A DNA stretch of 50,923 nucleotides, taken from positions 1 to 50,923 of the forward strand of contig NZ_JAHHIT010000073.1 in NCBI RefSeq assembly GCF_024539675.1. The letters are read 5' to 3'. The translations under genes and the position numbers were made by a program. Source of the stretch: Streptomyces hilarionis (GTDB taxonomy: Bacteria; Actinomycetota; Actinomycetes; Streptomycetales; Streptomycetaceae). Below, in pieces: positions 41,308 through 50,042 of the stretch (position 1 is the stretch's first letter; each line of letters starts with the position of its first letter). The notes beneath the pieces were generated by a model. The model did no database searches and had not been told where the DNA came from. It worked only from the letters and a program-made list of their open reading frames with translations.

Positions 41308-41685
41308 ATGACCCAGCCCCAGCAGGCCGTACAACCGAAGGTCACCTACACCAGGGGCGACTTGGTCCTGTTCCGCGACGTCGAACGGTTCTGGCTCGGT
41401 CTGCCGGGCCACACCTTCGTCGGACGGGTGGAGCGGTCCTGGACGAACGGTCACAGCGGAAAGATCCTCTACGACCTGACGGAGCTGAGCGGCAACCGAG
41501 CCCGCGCCGGGATCGACCCCGCCTACATGCGGCTGCTCCCGCCGGCCGACGCGATGCACGACATCGACACCGCGCCGCTGAGCGAGCCGGAAACCGGGGC
41601 GATGACCCCGGCCGCCGTCGCCTGGCTGCGCCAGCAGCACGCGACCGCCAACCAGCGGCCGGAGCTGTCCGCCCAGCGCGACTGA
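41308..41685 (+). CDS. Hypothetical protein
   Basis: A 125-residue protein: TYTRGDLVLFRDVERFWLGL, FVGRVERSWTNGHSGKILYD, LTELSGNRARAGIDPAYMRL. The first half resembles a small beta-barrel (SH3- or KOW-like), which is inference. GAGGAG precedes ATG 41308. Confidence 0.6.
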   Translation: MTQPQQAVQPKVTYTRGDLVLFRDVERFWLGLPGHTFVGRVERSWTNGHSGKILYDLTELSGNRARAGIDPAYMRLLPPADAMHDIDTAPLSEPETGAMTPAAVAWLRQQHATANQRPELSAQRD

Positions 41686-41740
41686 TCGAACCACCCGTGA
41701 ACCGCCGCCCCCCAGCGGCATCTACCTGGAAGGAGGCGGC

Positions 41741-43951
41741 GTGGCCGCCACTCGAACCCGGAACAAGAGGCCCACCGCCCGCAAGAAGCCGGCGGCATCC
41801 CGTCCGACTCCGCAGCCCACCGCCTCCCCCACCCCCGACGCTCCCAAGACCCCGGCCGGGACCACGCAGACGGCGGCGGAGGTGGACCTCGAGGCGCTGG
41901 CCCGCGTCGCGGACGCCCGGGACCGGGCCGCCGACGTCATCGACACTGCACGCGAGCAGGCCGCCGCCCTCCAGGCGGAAGCCGAGACGGCGGCCGCGCG
42001 CACCGTCGCCGACACGCACGAGAAGGTCACCGCGCTGATGACCGAGGCGCAGACCCGCGCCGCGGACATCACCGCCGACGCCGACCAGGAGGCCACCGCC
42101 CAGCGCGCGGCGGCGAAGAACGACCTGGAGGCGGCGCGCGGCGAGGCGGACCGGCTCCTGGCGGAGGCCCACGACCGTGCCGAGACCCTCGTCAAGGAGG
42201 CCCGCGCGCAGGTCGCCGATCTGACCGAGCTGGTCACCACCGACCGTGAGGCGACCGGCAAGGCGGTTGCCGAGCTGCGGCGTCTGGCGGAGACCGACCT
42301 CACCGAGATCAGCGCCCTGGTCGACCAGCGCCGCACCGAGGCCAGCCAGATCCTCGCCCGCGCCCAGGAGCAGGCCGACGCCCTGGTGGCCGCTGCGCAG
42401 CGCGAGGTTGACCAGGCCCGTGAGCGGTTCGCACAGCTCGCGGCGACGGCAGCTGAACACTATGCCGGCCGCCGGGCGGAGGCGGAGGCGCTGTACGCGG
42501 ACGCGGTCCAGGCCGCCGCCGAACGGCGCCGCGAGGCCGACGCTCACGTCGCCGCCGTGAGCGCTGAAGCGGAGAAGGCCCGCACCGAGCTGCGCACCGA
42601 GCTGCGCCAGCTGGGCGAGAAGTTCGACACCGAGGCTGCCGCCAAACGCCAGACCCTGGCCGACGAACTCGCCGGGCTCAAAACGGCGTGCGACAGGCAG
42701 CGTGAGCGGCTGCGGGAGGAAGCTAAGACCTTCGCGGCGCAACTACGCGAGACCGCCCAGAAGGAAGCGAGTCGCATCACCACGGAGGCGGAGCGCAAGG
42801 CGAAGGGCATCACCGAGCGGGCGCAAGCGGATGAGGCCCGCGCCCGCCGGCTGCTCGAAGAGGCCCGGGAGGCGAAGCGGGCCAACTCCCGCTTCCACGG
42901 CTGGCAGCAGAACCTCAGCCGCAAGGCGTGGAAGACGGCCCCATGGATCGCGCTGGGCGCCGGCGTCGGTCTTGCCGCCTCGGGAGAGTACGAGCTGGCC
43001 CGCATGGTCGGCATCAACCAGTACGTTGCTCCGCTGCTGCCGGTGTCGATCGACGTCTACTGCGTCACCGCGTTCCGGGCCAAGCAGGACATCCCGTACG
43101 CGCTCGCATTGATGGCGTCGGCGAATGTGGTCTTCCACCTGTCGGAGCAGGCGCACCTCGTGCCCGAGGGACAGTCTGCTCCGTGGTGGCTGACGACGTT
43201 CGTCGTGCTGATCTTCGTGGCCGTCATCTGGCGCGTCCACACGCTCATGCACGACGACGGGACGGACGGACACGGCAGTACGGACGCTGCGGGCGTCCGT
43301 ACCGGTACGGACAGCGGAAACGGAACGCCCGCCCGTACAGGTACGCACCGGCGTACAGACGGTACGGACACCGTGCCGTCCGGCCGTACAGGGGCAGCCA
43401 GCCCCGACCTGTACGCCGCTCACGGCTCGGTACGGCCGGATGCTGCGGGCCCCGGACGGGACGGTACAGACCCTGTACACACCGCCACCCACCCGCCGCA
43501 CGGTGACGGAACCAAAGCGGTGCTGACCAGGGCGTACAGCCACCGTACAGACGGCGTACATACCCCCTCGCAGGAGGCGGCGCGTACAGGTACGGCGACT
43601 GCGGGGCGTACCGGTACGGCCAGCGCGGCCGTACAGGGACGCACCGGCGCTATCAGCGTCTGTACACACTCCGGCGGCGACGGTGTTCCGGGGGCCCGTA
43701 CAGGTACGGACGCCGCTTCCCCTCCCGCAACCGGAACCAGCGGTACGGCGGGTGCTGACCGTCCCGGTACGCCTGTACGGACAGACGAGGAACTCCTGCC
43801 GCTCGTACAGAACCTGCCGCGCGGCGAGGACGGGTTCGTGACCCTCTACCAGGTCCGCAACCAGCTCTCCGTCAACCACAACCGCGCGGTGCGCCTGCTC
43901 TCCAAGGCCGGCCTGCTGCGCCCCGAGGACGCGGACAAGCACCTCGGCTGA
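41741..43951 (+). CDS. Coiled-coil DUF2637 membrane protein of the conjugation block
   Basis: A 736-residue protein. Residues about 45-380 form a very long Ala/Glu/Arg coiled coil. About 395-505 is the DUF2637 membrane domain (WIALGAGVGLAASGEYELAR, YALALMASANVVFHLSEQAH, TTFVVLIFVAVIWRVHTLMH). Residues 510-685 are disordered RTG/GT repeats. The last 50 are a likely winged helix (LVQNLPRGEDGFVTLYQVRN, RAVRLLSKAGLL). DUF2637 proteins sit beside tra genes in Streptomyces plasmids and elements. The coiled coil may form an oligomeric scaffold at the membrane. GTG 41741 has GGAAGGAGG 4 bases upstream. The disordered part is encoded by the GTAC-rich tract. Confidence 0.8.
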   Translation: MAATRTRNKRPTARKKPAASRPTPQPTASPTPDAPKTPAGTTQTAAEVDLEALARVADARDRAADVIDTAREQAAALQAEAETAAARTVADTHEKVTALMTEAQTRAADITADADQEATAQRAAAKNDLEAARGEADRLLAEAHDRAETLVKEARAQVADLTELVTTDREATGKAVAELRRLAETDLTEISALVDQRRTEASQILARAQEQADALVAAAQREVDQARERFAQLAATAAEHYAGRRAEAEALYADAVQAAAERRREADAHVAAVSAEAEKARTELRTELRQLGEKFDTEAAAKRQTLADELAGLKTACDRQRERLREEAKTFAAQLRETAQKEASRITTEAERKAKGITERAQADEARARRLLEEAREAKRANSRFHGWQQNLSRKAWKTAPWIALGAGVGLAASGEYELARMVGINQYVAPLLPVSIDVYCVTAFRAKQDIPYALALMASANVVFHLSEQAHLVPEGQSAPWWLTTFVVLIFVAVIWRVHTLMHDDGTDGHGSTDAAGVRTGTDSGNGTPARTGTHRRTDGTDTVPSGRTGAASPDLYAAHGSVRPDAAGPGRDGTDPVHTATHPPHGDGTKAVLTRAYSHRTDGVHTPSQEAARTGTATAGRTGTASAAVQGRTGAISVCTHSGGDGVPGARTGTDAASPPATGTSGTAGADRPGTPVRTDEELLPLVQNLPRGEDGFVTLYQVRNQLSVNHNRAVRLLSKAGLLRPEDADKHLG
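43278..43808 (+). repeat. GTAC-rich tract, 27 sites in 530 bp
   Basis: I count 27 GTAC tetramers between 43278 and 43808, mostly in the contexts C(C/G)GTACAG and GGTACGG. Five longer units fit CSGTACMGGTACGS (starting at about 43297, 43333, 43582, 43606 and 43697). The sites fall in all three codon phases. At this base composition one or two would be expected. Confidence 0.8.
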
Positions 43952-43974
43952 TCCACCGTCCGGCACACACCAGT

Positions 43975-44007
43975 GAGGGCCAGCCCGCGCGAATCGGGCT
44001 GGCCCTC
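43975..44007 (+). terminator. 13-bp stem terminator
   Basis: GAGGGCCAGCCCG (43975-43987) pairs with CGGGCTGGCCCTC (43995-44007), 23 bases past the DUF2637 gene stop. Confidence 0.8.
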
Positions 44008-44076
44008 CGCTGCGACTGCCGGAAGCAGTCAACAGCCCCCCGAGTACAGCAGATCCGACCCCCATGGAGGGACCCC

Positions 44077-44568
44077 GTGAGCACCGAAGACAAGCCCTTC
44101 TTCGACGACCCGAACGCGGCGCTGCGCGAGATCGCGCGGAACCCCGCCGCCTACGCGCACTACCTCGCGGACTTCCACCGGGTCGTGCTGGACATGCAGG
44201 CCAAGCTGGAGATCCTCCAGCGCGAGACCCGCGTTCACTGCCGCGGAACCCGCGTGGAGGGCGACAAGATGGGCCAGGCTTTCCTGCGCTCCTTCCCGGT
44301 GGAAAAGTCCCTGAACGACATTCTCAAGAACCTCAAGAACGCCACTGCGGGAATGGAAAGGAGCGCCCATAAGCGCCACGCCCACGACGAGAAAGTGAAG
44401 GAGGTGACGAAGCAGCGAAAGGAAAAGGCGCAGCTCAAGGCGCGCAAGAGTAATCCGCCGCTCCAGGCTGCCCCGCAGAACTCGGTGCAGCAGGGTGTGC
44501 AGAGCCCGAATGTGGGCTATGGTGGTCCCACGTCGATTTACAACCTGGACCGCAGGGAGTCGGCGTGA
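44077..44568 (+). CDS. Conjugation-block helical protein
   Basis: A 163-residue protein: DDPNAALREIARNPAAYAHY, VLDMQAKLEILQRETRVHCR, a Lys-rich helix (KHRHAHDEKVKEVTKQRKEK-like, about 98-125) and a Gln/Pro-rich tail. GGAGGG stands 7 bases before GTG 44077. Codons here are less G/C-biased at third positions than in the neighbours. Its stop overlaps the next start. Confidence 0.6.
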   Translation: MSTEDKPFFDDPNAALREIARNPAAYAHYLADFHRVVLDMQAKLEILQRETRVHCRGTRVEGDKMGQAFLRSFPVEKSLNDILKNLKNATAGMERSAHKRHAHDEKVKEVTKQRKEKAQLKARKSNPPLQAAPQNSVQQGVQSPNVGYGGPTSIYNLDRRESA

Positions 44569-44801
44569 GTGCAGGTCGCCCGCTCACGAAAGTCGAGCGG
44601 AAGAAGTTCAACCGTGCAGAACACGAGCGGAAAATCAAGCAAGAGATGATCGCTCAGCACGGTGAGGAACTCGGCACTTTCTACGCCTGGCTCCGAGTGG
44701 TGAATATCCGGGGCACGCAGGCTTACCGCGGCGGGGACACGGCGTTCATCCGTGATGTCGTGCTCGCTCTGCAGAACGTCCACAGCCGTCACTCCGGCTA
44801 G
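44565..44801 (+). CDS. Small basic protein, coupled
   Basis: A 78-residue protein (LTKVERKKFNRAEHERKIKQ, EMIAQHGEELGTFYAWLRVV, AFIRDVVLALQNVHSRHSG), helical and basic at the start. GTG 44565 overlaps the upstream stop, so it is co-translated with the 44077 gene. Confidence 0.6.
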   Translation: MSAGRPLTKVERKKFNRAEHERKIKQEMIAQHGEELGTFYAWLRVVNIRGTQAYRGGDTAFIRDVVLALQNVHSRHSG

Positions 44802-44818
44802 CCGCTCGCGTCTCGTCA

Positions 44819-44854
44819 CGAAGGGCCGTCTCCGATCCCGGGGGCGGCCCTTCG
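44819..44854 (+). terminator. 10-bp stem hairpin
   Basis: CGAAGGGCCG (44819-44828) pairs with CGGCCCTTCG (44845-44854), 18 bases past the stop at 44801. Confidence 0.65.
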
Positions 44855-44864
44855 GCGATCCCAC

Positions 44865-44915
44865 CGCGTGCCGCGCGTGTCGCGTGCCGCGCGTGGCGCG
44901 CACGCGCGTACGCGA
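44865..44915. repeat. Short CG-rich tandem repeat
   Basis: CGCGTGCCGCGCGTG occurs at 44865-44879 and 44881-44895 (period 16), followed by an alternating CGCGCACGCGCGTACGCG stretch. It lies 40-90 bases before the 44954 start and could be a regulatory or cis-transfer site. Confidence 0.5.
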
Positions 44916-44953
44916 GGCCGGTGCCGACTGTCAAGCCCAGGAGGAGGGGCCGC

Positions 44954-47080
44954 GTGTCCGACGACACCGACAGCAACGTGATCAACCTCCCCGCCCGCGG
45001 CGGCGATTCCGGAGAAATGCCGGAAGCCCCCGACGGCGGGGATCTCTTTTACTCCGAACCGCCCGACAGTGGTTCAGGCAGTGTTGTCCCTCCGGAGTCC
45101 CCGGCGGAGACCACAATGGAACTCCCAGTTATCCGAGGCCCCATTTCCCCGGAAACTGCTTTGCGGGAGACGGGAATGCCCGGCGTACCGGATTCCGGCG
45201 ACGGCGAATTTGAGGAAGGCGAATATGTCCAGCCTCGGTCTCTCGCGGACCGGCTGGGTGACTGGCTGGAATACCGGCTGGAAGTGGCGCGGGACCGGCA
45301 CGCTGGTGAAGCGCCGTTCCGTGAGGCGGAGATAGCGCGTAAGGCCGCGCTTTTGAAGGCCCGCACCGCGCAGGAAACTGCGCTGATGGAGCAGAACGCC
45401 AAGCTTCATACAGCGGAGATGAAGGCGAAAGCCGACAAGGCGGAAGCGCGCGGCAAGGCCGACGCGGCACGCTCCTCCAGCTCCGGCTTGGGCGGCGACA
45501 AGGGCGGCCGTTCGAAGGCCGGTGGCGGGGGTGGCTCACGTTCGGGCGGCGGCAGCTCCGGCGGCGCTGGACGGGGCTCCGGGGGCGGCAACTCCCCCAA
45601 GAGGGACGGGAAGGGCCCTGATCGCTCCGCTGGCGGCCGTGGGGGCGGCCCGAAGGGCAATGAGTCCTCCGGTGGTCCCAAAGGCCGTCAGAACGGCTCT
45701 GGCAACTCCGGCACAGGCAAGGGCCGTTCCGGGGACGGCAAGGGCGGCTCGAAGGGCGACGGCGCCACGTCGAAGGACTCGCCGGCCGCCACCCCGAAGG
45801 CGGAACGGGCTCGCGGCCGCCAGGAGCGTGCCGCTGCCCGGCAGGCGGCTCGCCAGCAGCGGCGCGCCGCCGACCAGGCCGCGAACCTCGCCGACCGCAG
45901 CAAGGACCGTGATCAAGGCCGCGCCAACCGGCAGGCGGAGCGGGAGCAGCGCCGCGCGGCGAAAGAAGAGCGGAAGGCTGCAAGGAAGGACAAGCGGGAG
46001 GCCGCCAAGGCCGCCGACGACCGCACCACCCTCGGTGCGGCCCTGGGGGAGGAAGCGCAGCGCCGCTGGGACAAACGCCGCGCAGCCGAGAAGGACAAGG
46101 ACTCCACCGGCGACAAGGACGCCAAGGACTCCGAGGCCGCGACCGAGAAGATGCCCAAGGACGGCCCTGAATCGTCATCTGACGACCCGAAGGACGGCTC
46201 CGCGGCCAAGGATCCGGGCGCCGGTGGGAAGGGCGGCGCAAAGCCATCCGACGCCTCCGGTGACAAGGCTGCGAAGGGCGGCACCGCAACGGAGGACAGC
46301 CCCAAGGCCGACGACGTCCCGCCCGGCACCTACGAGGAGGAGGACGACGACGGCCCGTCAGAGCGTGTGTGGTGGCAACGCAGCCGGCGTCGCGGGCGCA
46401 GCGCCCGCTCCACGGAAAGCCCGTTCGGCCCCGATCCGACCCAGCCCACGGCTGAGTGGGCCGATGGCCGTCCGCACCGGTTCGACCCGCAGCCCCAGAC
46501 CGTGCCGGACATCCACGATGCCCCCGTCGTCCATGACGACGGTGACCCGTTGGGCTGGCATGCCGCACGCCGTGCGGGACTGCCTCCCGCATCCGAATCA
46601 CATCTGAAGCGTCCTGGCACCAGCCGGCCCACTGCACAGCAGGAGGACTTTGTGGCATCGCAGGTCAGCAAGCCCGCAGGGGGCCAGACCGGCATGGCGG
46701 CCAAGCACCGCACCGACATCACCTTCGGCGAGTACCTGACGGACATCGTGAACATCGCGATCGCCGCCGCACTCGACAAGGACCGCGCCCAGGGCCTGGC
46801 CCTCGCGCTGGGCAAGGTGGCCGACGCTCTGCGGGACATGGCCACCGACCTGAGCGGCGACCACAACATCACCACCGAGGTCGTCGACCAGATCACGGAC
46901 CTGGCCGACGCCGCGACCCGTATGAAGCAGCTCGCCGAACGCTGCGCCACCGAGTGCGAGACCGCCTCGGAGGCCGCCCGCCTCGCCGCCGTATCGGTCG
47001 GCCGCACCTACGGCGAGGACATCGCGGCCATGGACGACGCCGGCCTGGCCAACGCCTCCGCCGCAGCCCACCACGACTAG
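44954..47080 (+). CDS. Large low-complexity protein of the conjugation block
   Basis: A 708-residue protein. Residues 1-80 are acidic, followed by a short folded part (RSLADRLGDWLEYRLEVARD). About 170-460 is disordered Gly/Ser/Lys- then Arg/Ala/Lys/Asp-rich sequence. The C-terminal 120 residues fold again (ITFGEYLTDIVNIAIAAALD, LALGKVADALRDMATDLSGD, ATRMKQLAERCATECETASE). GTG 44954 has AGGAGG upstream. Its position just before the small coupling gene and the FtsK-like translocase suggests a transfer role. No catalytic motif is visible. Confidence 0.65.
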   Translation: MSDDTDSNVINLPARGGDSGEMPEAPDGGDLFYSEPPDSGSGSVVPPESPAETTMELPVIRGPISPETALRETGMPGVPDSGDGEFEEGEYVQPRSLADRLGDWLEYRLEVARDRHAGEAPFREAEIARKAALLKARTAQETALMEQNAKLHTAEMKAKADKAEARGKADAARSSSSGLGGDKGGRSKAGGGGGSRSGGGSSGGAGRGSGGGNSPKRDGKGPDRSAGGRGGGPKGNESSGGPKGRQNGSGNSGTGKGRSGDGKGGSKGDGATSKDSPAATPKAERARGRQERAAARQAARQQRRAADQAANLADRSKDRDQGRANRQAEREQRRAAKEERKAARKDKREAAKAADDRTTLGAALGEEAQRRWDKRRAAEKDKDSTGDKDAKDSEAATEKMPKDGPESSSDDPKDGSAAKDPGAGGKGGAKPSDASGDKAAKGGTATEDSPKADDVPPGTYEEEDDDGPSERVWWQRSRRRGRSARSTESPFGPDPTQPTAEWADGRPHRFDPQPQTVPDIHDAPVVHDDGDPLGWHAARRAGLPPASESHLKRPGTSRPTAQQEDFVASQVSKPAGGQTGMAAKHRTDITFGEYLTDIVNIAIAAALDKDRAQGLALALGKVADALRDMATDLSGDHNITTEVVDQITDLADAATRMKQLAERCATECETASEAARLAAVSVGRTYGEDIAAMDDAGLANASAAAHHD

Positions 47081-47095
47081 AAAGGCAGGGCCGCC

Positions 47096-47509
47096 ATGAG
47101 CGACCTCACGCCCCACGCCAACGGCGCCGCTGCCCGCACAGACGGCGACAACCGCTACAAGGCCATCCAGGACAAGCTCAAGACCCTCGGCACGGCCATG
47201 GAGCTCGCGGGCAACGAACTCGAGCAGCTGCTGCGCGGCATGCGCATGAACGCCCAGCGCTCCGAGGGCCTGGCCGCCGACATCGCCAACGCCGAACTCG
47301 ACCGAAAGTTCGTCGAGATGACCAACCAGGTGTCCCTCGCCCTCGGCGGCGCCGCCGTCGAAGTCCGGAAGCTACACGAGACGGCGCAGGAGGTGTCCGG
47401 CCTGGCCACAGCCGCGCAGCGCAGGCACGCGCAGCTGTATGAGGGCCTGGACGCGGTCCGCTCCGGACGCAAGGAGCGCACCCCCAAGCCCGGCTTCTTC
47501 GCCCGCTAG
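47096..47509 (+). CDS. Small helical conjugation-associated protein
   Basis: A 137-residue helical protein (YKAIQDKLKTLGTAMELAGN, ELEQLLRGMRMNAQRSEGLA, GGAAVEVRKLHETAQEVSGL) ending KERTPKPGFFAR. Proteins of this type just before FtsK-like genes are often labelled conjugal transfer protein TraB in Streptomyces (from memory). GAAAGGCAGGG precedes ATG 47096. Confidence 0.65.
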   Translation: MSDLTPHANGAAARTDGDNRYKAIQDKLKTLGTAMELAGNELEQLLRGMRMNAQRSEGLAADIANAELDRKFVEMTNQVSLALGGAAVEVRKLHETAQEVSGLATAAQRRHAQLYEGLDAVRSGRKERTPKPGFFAR

Positions 47510-47544
47510 CCCGCCCGCTAGCTCTCAACCCACCGACGTCCCTG

Positions 47545-47577
47545 ATGGGCGGCCCGCCACCGAGGCGGGCCGCCCAT
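47545..47577 (+). terminator. 14-bp stem terminator
   Basis: ATGGGCGGCCCGCC (47545-47558) pairs with GGCGGGCCGCCCAT (47564-47577). It could attenuate read-through into the translocase gene. Confidence 0.8.
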
Positions 47578-47602
47578 CGCCGTCCCCGAAAGGAACATCT
47601 CC

Positions 47603-49714
47603 GTGTCCGTGCCGCGTAGCGTCGCCCTGGAGCGCACCCTCTACACCCTGACCGCCCCGGTCCTCGCCGCGGCCCCGAACCTCTCCCCCGACAGCCCCGT
47701 CAACACGGTCGTGCAGCTGGCGGGCGCCGCCGGCGTCGGCGGCTGGGTCCTGGCCGCCAAGAGCGACGAGTCCGGCGCGGGCCGCAAGATCCTGCGCTGG
47801 TCGCCGCTCGTGCTCGCCGCAGCCGTCGACATCGCCGCGAAGAACACGATCGACTGGGGCCCCTACTGCCTGGACGCCCTGCTCGCCGCCGGATGGGCCG
47901 CGGCCGGCCTGCTGGTGCTGCCGCTCTCCCGGCACACCCGCCGCCGCCACCGCCCCGCACTCGCCGCACCGGTCCCCGCGCCGCAGGTCCAGCCGGCTCC
48001 CGAGCCGTCTGTTGCGCAGCCGGACGACGGCGCGGACGCCTTCACCCGGCAGGTGCGCTGGCTGTGGGAGAACCGCGGCATGCCCGGCCGCACCATCGTC
48101 GTCACGGCGGAAGCACACCAGGGCACGCGACACGACCTGTCGCTGCTGCTGCGCGCCGCCGAAGCGGGCCGGGCCATCTCTGGTCTGCGCGAGGAGGACG
48201 TCGCCGCCGCGTTCGGTGTGGACGCCACCGACGTGCGGATCGAGGAGGTGGTGCGCCAGCCTGGGCGTGAGGGCGGCCCCGGCTGGAAGCACGTCCACGT
48301 CACTCCCGATGCCAATGACCGGCGCCGCAAGGCCCCCACCGCCCACGAGTGGTGGGCCGACCGGATCGCGAGCGGCCCGGTGCCCGGCTCCCAGTTCGTC
48401 AAGGAGGTCCGCGACCACGCCCGCAAGGTCACCCACTACATCGCCCAAGTCCCCGACGAGATGGGCGAGCCGCGCGTCAACAGCCACGCCCTGGCGGCCG
48501 CGCTGAAGACCAAGTACGACGAAGGCAGGCTGTTCGTCACCGTCGACGGCAGCCAGATCCTGGTCTCCCTGTGGGACAGCTCGCCGCTGGCGCAGATCTT
48601 CCCCGCCACGCGGGAGCTGCTCACCCCGGACAAGGACGGCCGGTGGGTGACCGGCTACCTGGGCAACGGCCAGCCAGCCCGCAACCGCGTCTACACCGAC
48701 CGGGGCGCCGCCCACGGCCTGTTCGTCGCCCCGTCCGGCGGCGGCAAAACCCAGCTGATGGGCCTGCACGTCGCCGCCGACGCCCTGTTCGGCGCCGTGG
48801 TCTGGCTGGCGGCGGAAGCCCCGGACGAGAAGGCCGCCAAGTTGGGCGAGTACACCGACCGCTACGGCATCGGCGCGCTCTACATGATCCGGCTGCTGCG
48901 GGCGCTGGACGCGCTGATGGAGATCCGCGGCGAGATGCCGTGGGAGGACGGACGGGTCTACGACTGGGACCCGAACCTGCCGGGCTGCCCCTACCGGATG
49001 CTGTCCGCCTACCTGGATGAGTTCCTCTCCGCCGCCCGCCACGGCGATTACGGCGCGGAGATCATGGACCTTGCCGAGAAGGTGTCGGTCAAGGGCCGCA
49101 AGTACGGCATCGGCATCAAGGTGGCTGGCCAGTCCATCTACGTGCAGGACGGTTTCACGCAGCTGCTGTGCGAGAACCTCCGGGAGAACTGCATCCCGGT
49201 CGTGCTGAAAGTGGCGCCCAAGAAGGTCGGCGACATGTTCAAGGCACTCGGCATCCCGCCCGAGCACACGCCCGACCCGCTCCCCCGCTCCTTCTCCCAG
49301 GAAGAGGCGGGCCGGATCGAGCGGGTGATGCGCGGCGAGCCCGAGCCGCCCGCCAACTCCAACACCGGCGGTGCCGGCTGGATCGTCGAAGCCAAGCAGC
49401 CCGAGGTCCTGCGCACCCTGTTCATGGACTTCAAGAACGGCCTCGACGACTACTTCCCCGACACCATCGCCACCCTCACCGACTACGAGATCCGCGAGCT
49501 CGAAGCGCGGGACCTGTGGTTCGACTGGACCGAGCCGCCCCGGCCCGGCGAGTTCGGCGACGAACCGGACGACGACGAGGACGGCGACGACGACGCGCCC
49601 AGGAAGGGCGGCGGCGGCCCGCGACGCGGCGGCGGAAAGTCCGCTGCGCGCCGCGACGCGGTCACCTCCCCCCGCCAGGCGCTGGAGGCCATCAAGAACC
49701 TCTCCGGCGTCTGA
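47603..49714 (+). CDS. FtsK/TraB-like DNA translocase for conjugation
   Basis: A 703-residue protein. Two or three N-terminal membrane helices (about 1-110) are followed by a linker and a motor domain. Walker A is VAPSGGGKTQLMGL (about 375-388), and a Walker B-like LSAYLDEFLSAA lies near 466-477. A KYGIGIKVAGQSIYVQDGF block and FRxLxxGIPPEHT-type region follow. This is the FtsK/SpoIIIE family to which Streptomyces TraB belongs. TraB moves double-stranded DNA between cells as a hexamer and recognises short repeats on the plasmid. The tail is acidic and Gly/Arg-rich, and I see no FtsK-gamma winged helix here. Confidence 0.85.
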   Translation: MSVPRSVALERTLYTLTAPVLAAAPNLSPDSPVNTVVQLAGAAGVGGWVLAAKSDESGAGRKILRWSPLVLAAAVDIAAKNTIDWGPYCLDALLAAGWAAAGLLVLPLSRHTRRRHRPALAAPVPAPQVQPAPEPSVAQPDDGADAFTRQVRWLWENRGMPGRTIVVTAEAHQGTRHDLSLLLRAAEAGRAISGLREEDVAAAFGVDATDVRIEEVVRQPGREGGPGWKHVHVTPDANDRRRKAPTAHEWWADRIASGPVPGSQFVKEVRDHARKVTHYIAQVPDEMGEPRVNSHALAAALKTKYDEGRLFVTVDGSQILVSLWDSSPLAQIFPATRELLTPDKDGRWVTGYLGNGQPARNRVYTDRGAAHGLFVAPSGGGKTQLMGLHVAADALFGAVVWLAAEAPDEKAAKLGEYTDRYGIGALYMIRLLRALDALMEIRGEMPWEDGRVYDWDPNLPGCPYRMLSAYLDEFLSAARHGDYGAEIMDLAEKVSVKGRKYGIGIKVAGQSIYVQDGFTQLLCENLRENCIPVVLKVAPKKVGDMFKALGIPPEHTPDPLPRSFSQEEAGRIERVMRGEPEPPANSNTGGAGWIVEAKQPEVLRTLFMDFKNGLDDYFPDTIATLTDYEIRELEARDLWFDWTEPPRPGEFGDEPDDDEDGDDDAPRKGGGGPRRGGGKSAARRDAVTSPRQALEAIKNLSGV

Positions 49715-49734
49715 CCCCAACCCGCTCCACCCCC

Positions 49735-49764
49735 GCAGGGCCCGGCCATCCGGCCGGGCCCTGC
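49735..49764 (+). terminator. 13-bp stem terminator
   Basis: GCAGGGCCCGGCC (49735-49747) pairs with GGCCGGGCCCTGC (49752-49764), 20 bases past the translocase stop. Confidence 0.85.
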
Positions 49765-49789
49765 CCACACCTGGAAGGACACACCGTCC

Positions 49790-49978
49790 GTGGCCGTATC
49801 CATCTCCGCTGTCGTCCTGCTCGGCATCGTTGTTTTCGTCCTCATCCGGGGCGGCTACGTACGCCCCGGACCCGCCCTGGCCTGTGGCCTGTTCGGCTTC
49901 TTCCTCGCCTCCACCGGCGCCGCACCGCTGATCACGAGTGCGATCAGCACCGTCACCGGCTGGATCTCCAGCATCTGA
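49790..49978 (+). CDS. SpdD-like small membrane protein
   Basis: A 62-residue protein with two membrane helices (SISAVVLLGIVVFVLIRGGY and LACGLFGFFLASTGAAPLIT). Such proteins follow tra genes in Streptomyces and are linked to plasmid spread within the mycelium. GGAAGGA precedes GTG 49790. Confidence 0.7.
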   Translation: MAVSISAVVLLGIVVFVLIRGGYVRPGPALACGLFGFFLASTGAAPLITSAISTVTGWISSI

Positions 49979-49996
49979 CCCCGCCCCGGCCGCAGA

Positions 49997-50027
49997 CGTC
50001 GAAGCCTCCCACCCGGCGGCTTCGACG
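49997..50027 (+). terminator. 10-bp stem hairpin
   Basis: CGTCGAAGCC (49997-50006) pairs with GGCTTCGACG (50018-50027), just before the DUF6197 gene ribosome binding site. Confidence 0.6.
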
Positions 50028-50042
50028 CCCCCAGGAGCTCCG

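Noticed and set aside
43260..43820. Frameshift or assembly artefact in the GTAC-rich tract
   Set aside because: The frame stays open and returns to a well-formed winged helix, so the tract is probably genuine.
45129..46658. 509-codon minus-strand frame
   Set aside because: It is a Pro/Arg-rich shadow of the low-complexity 44954 gene.
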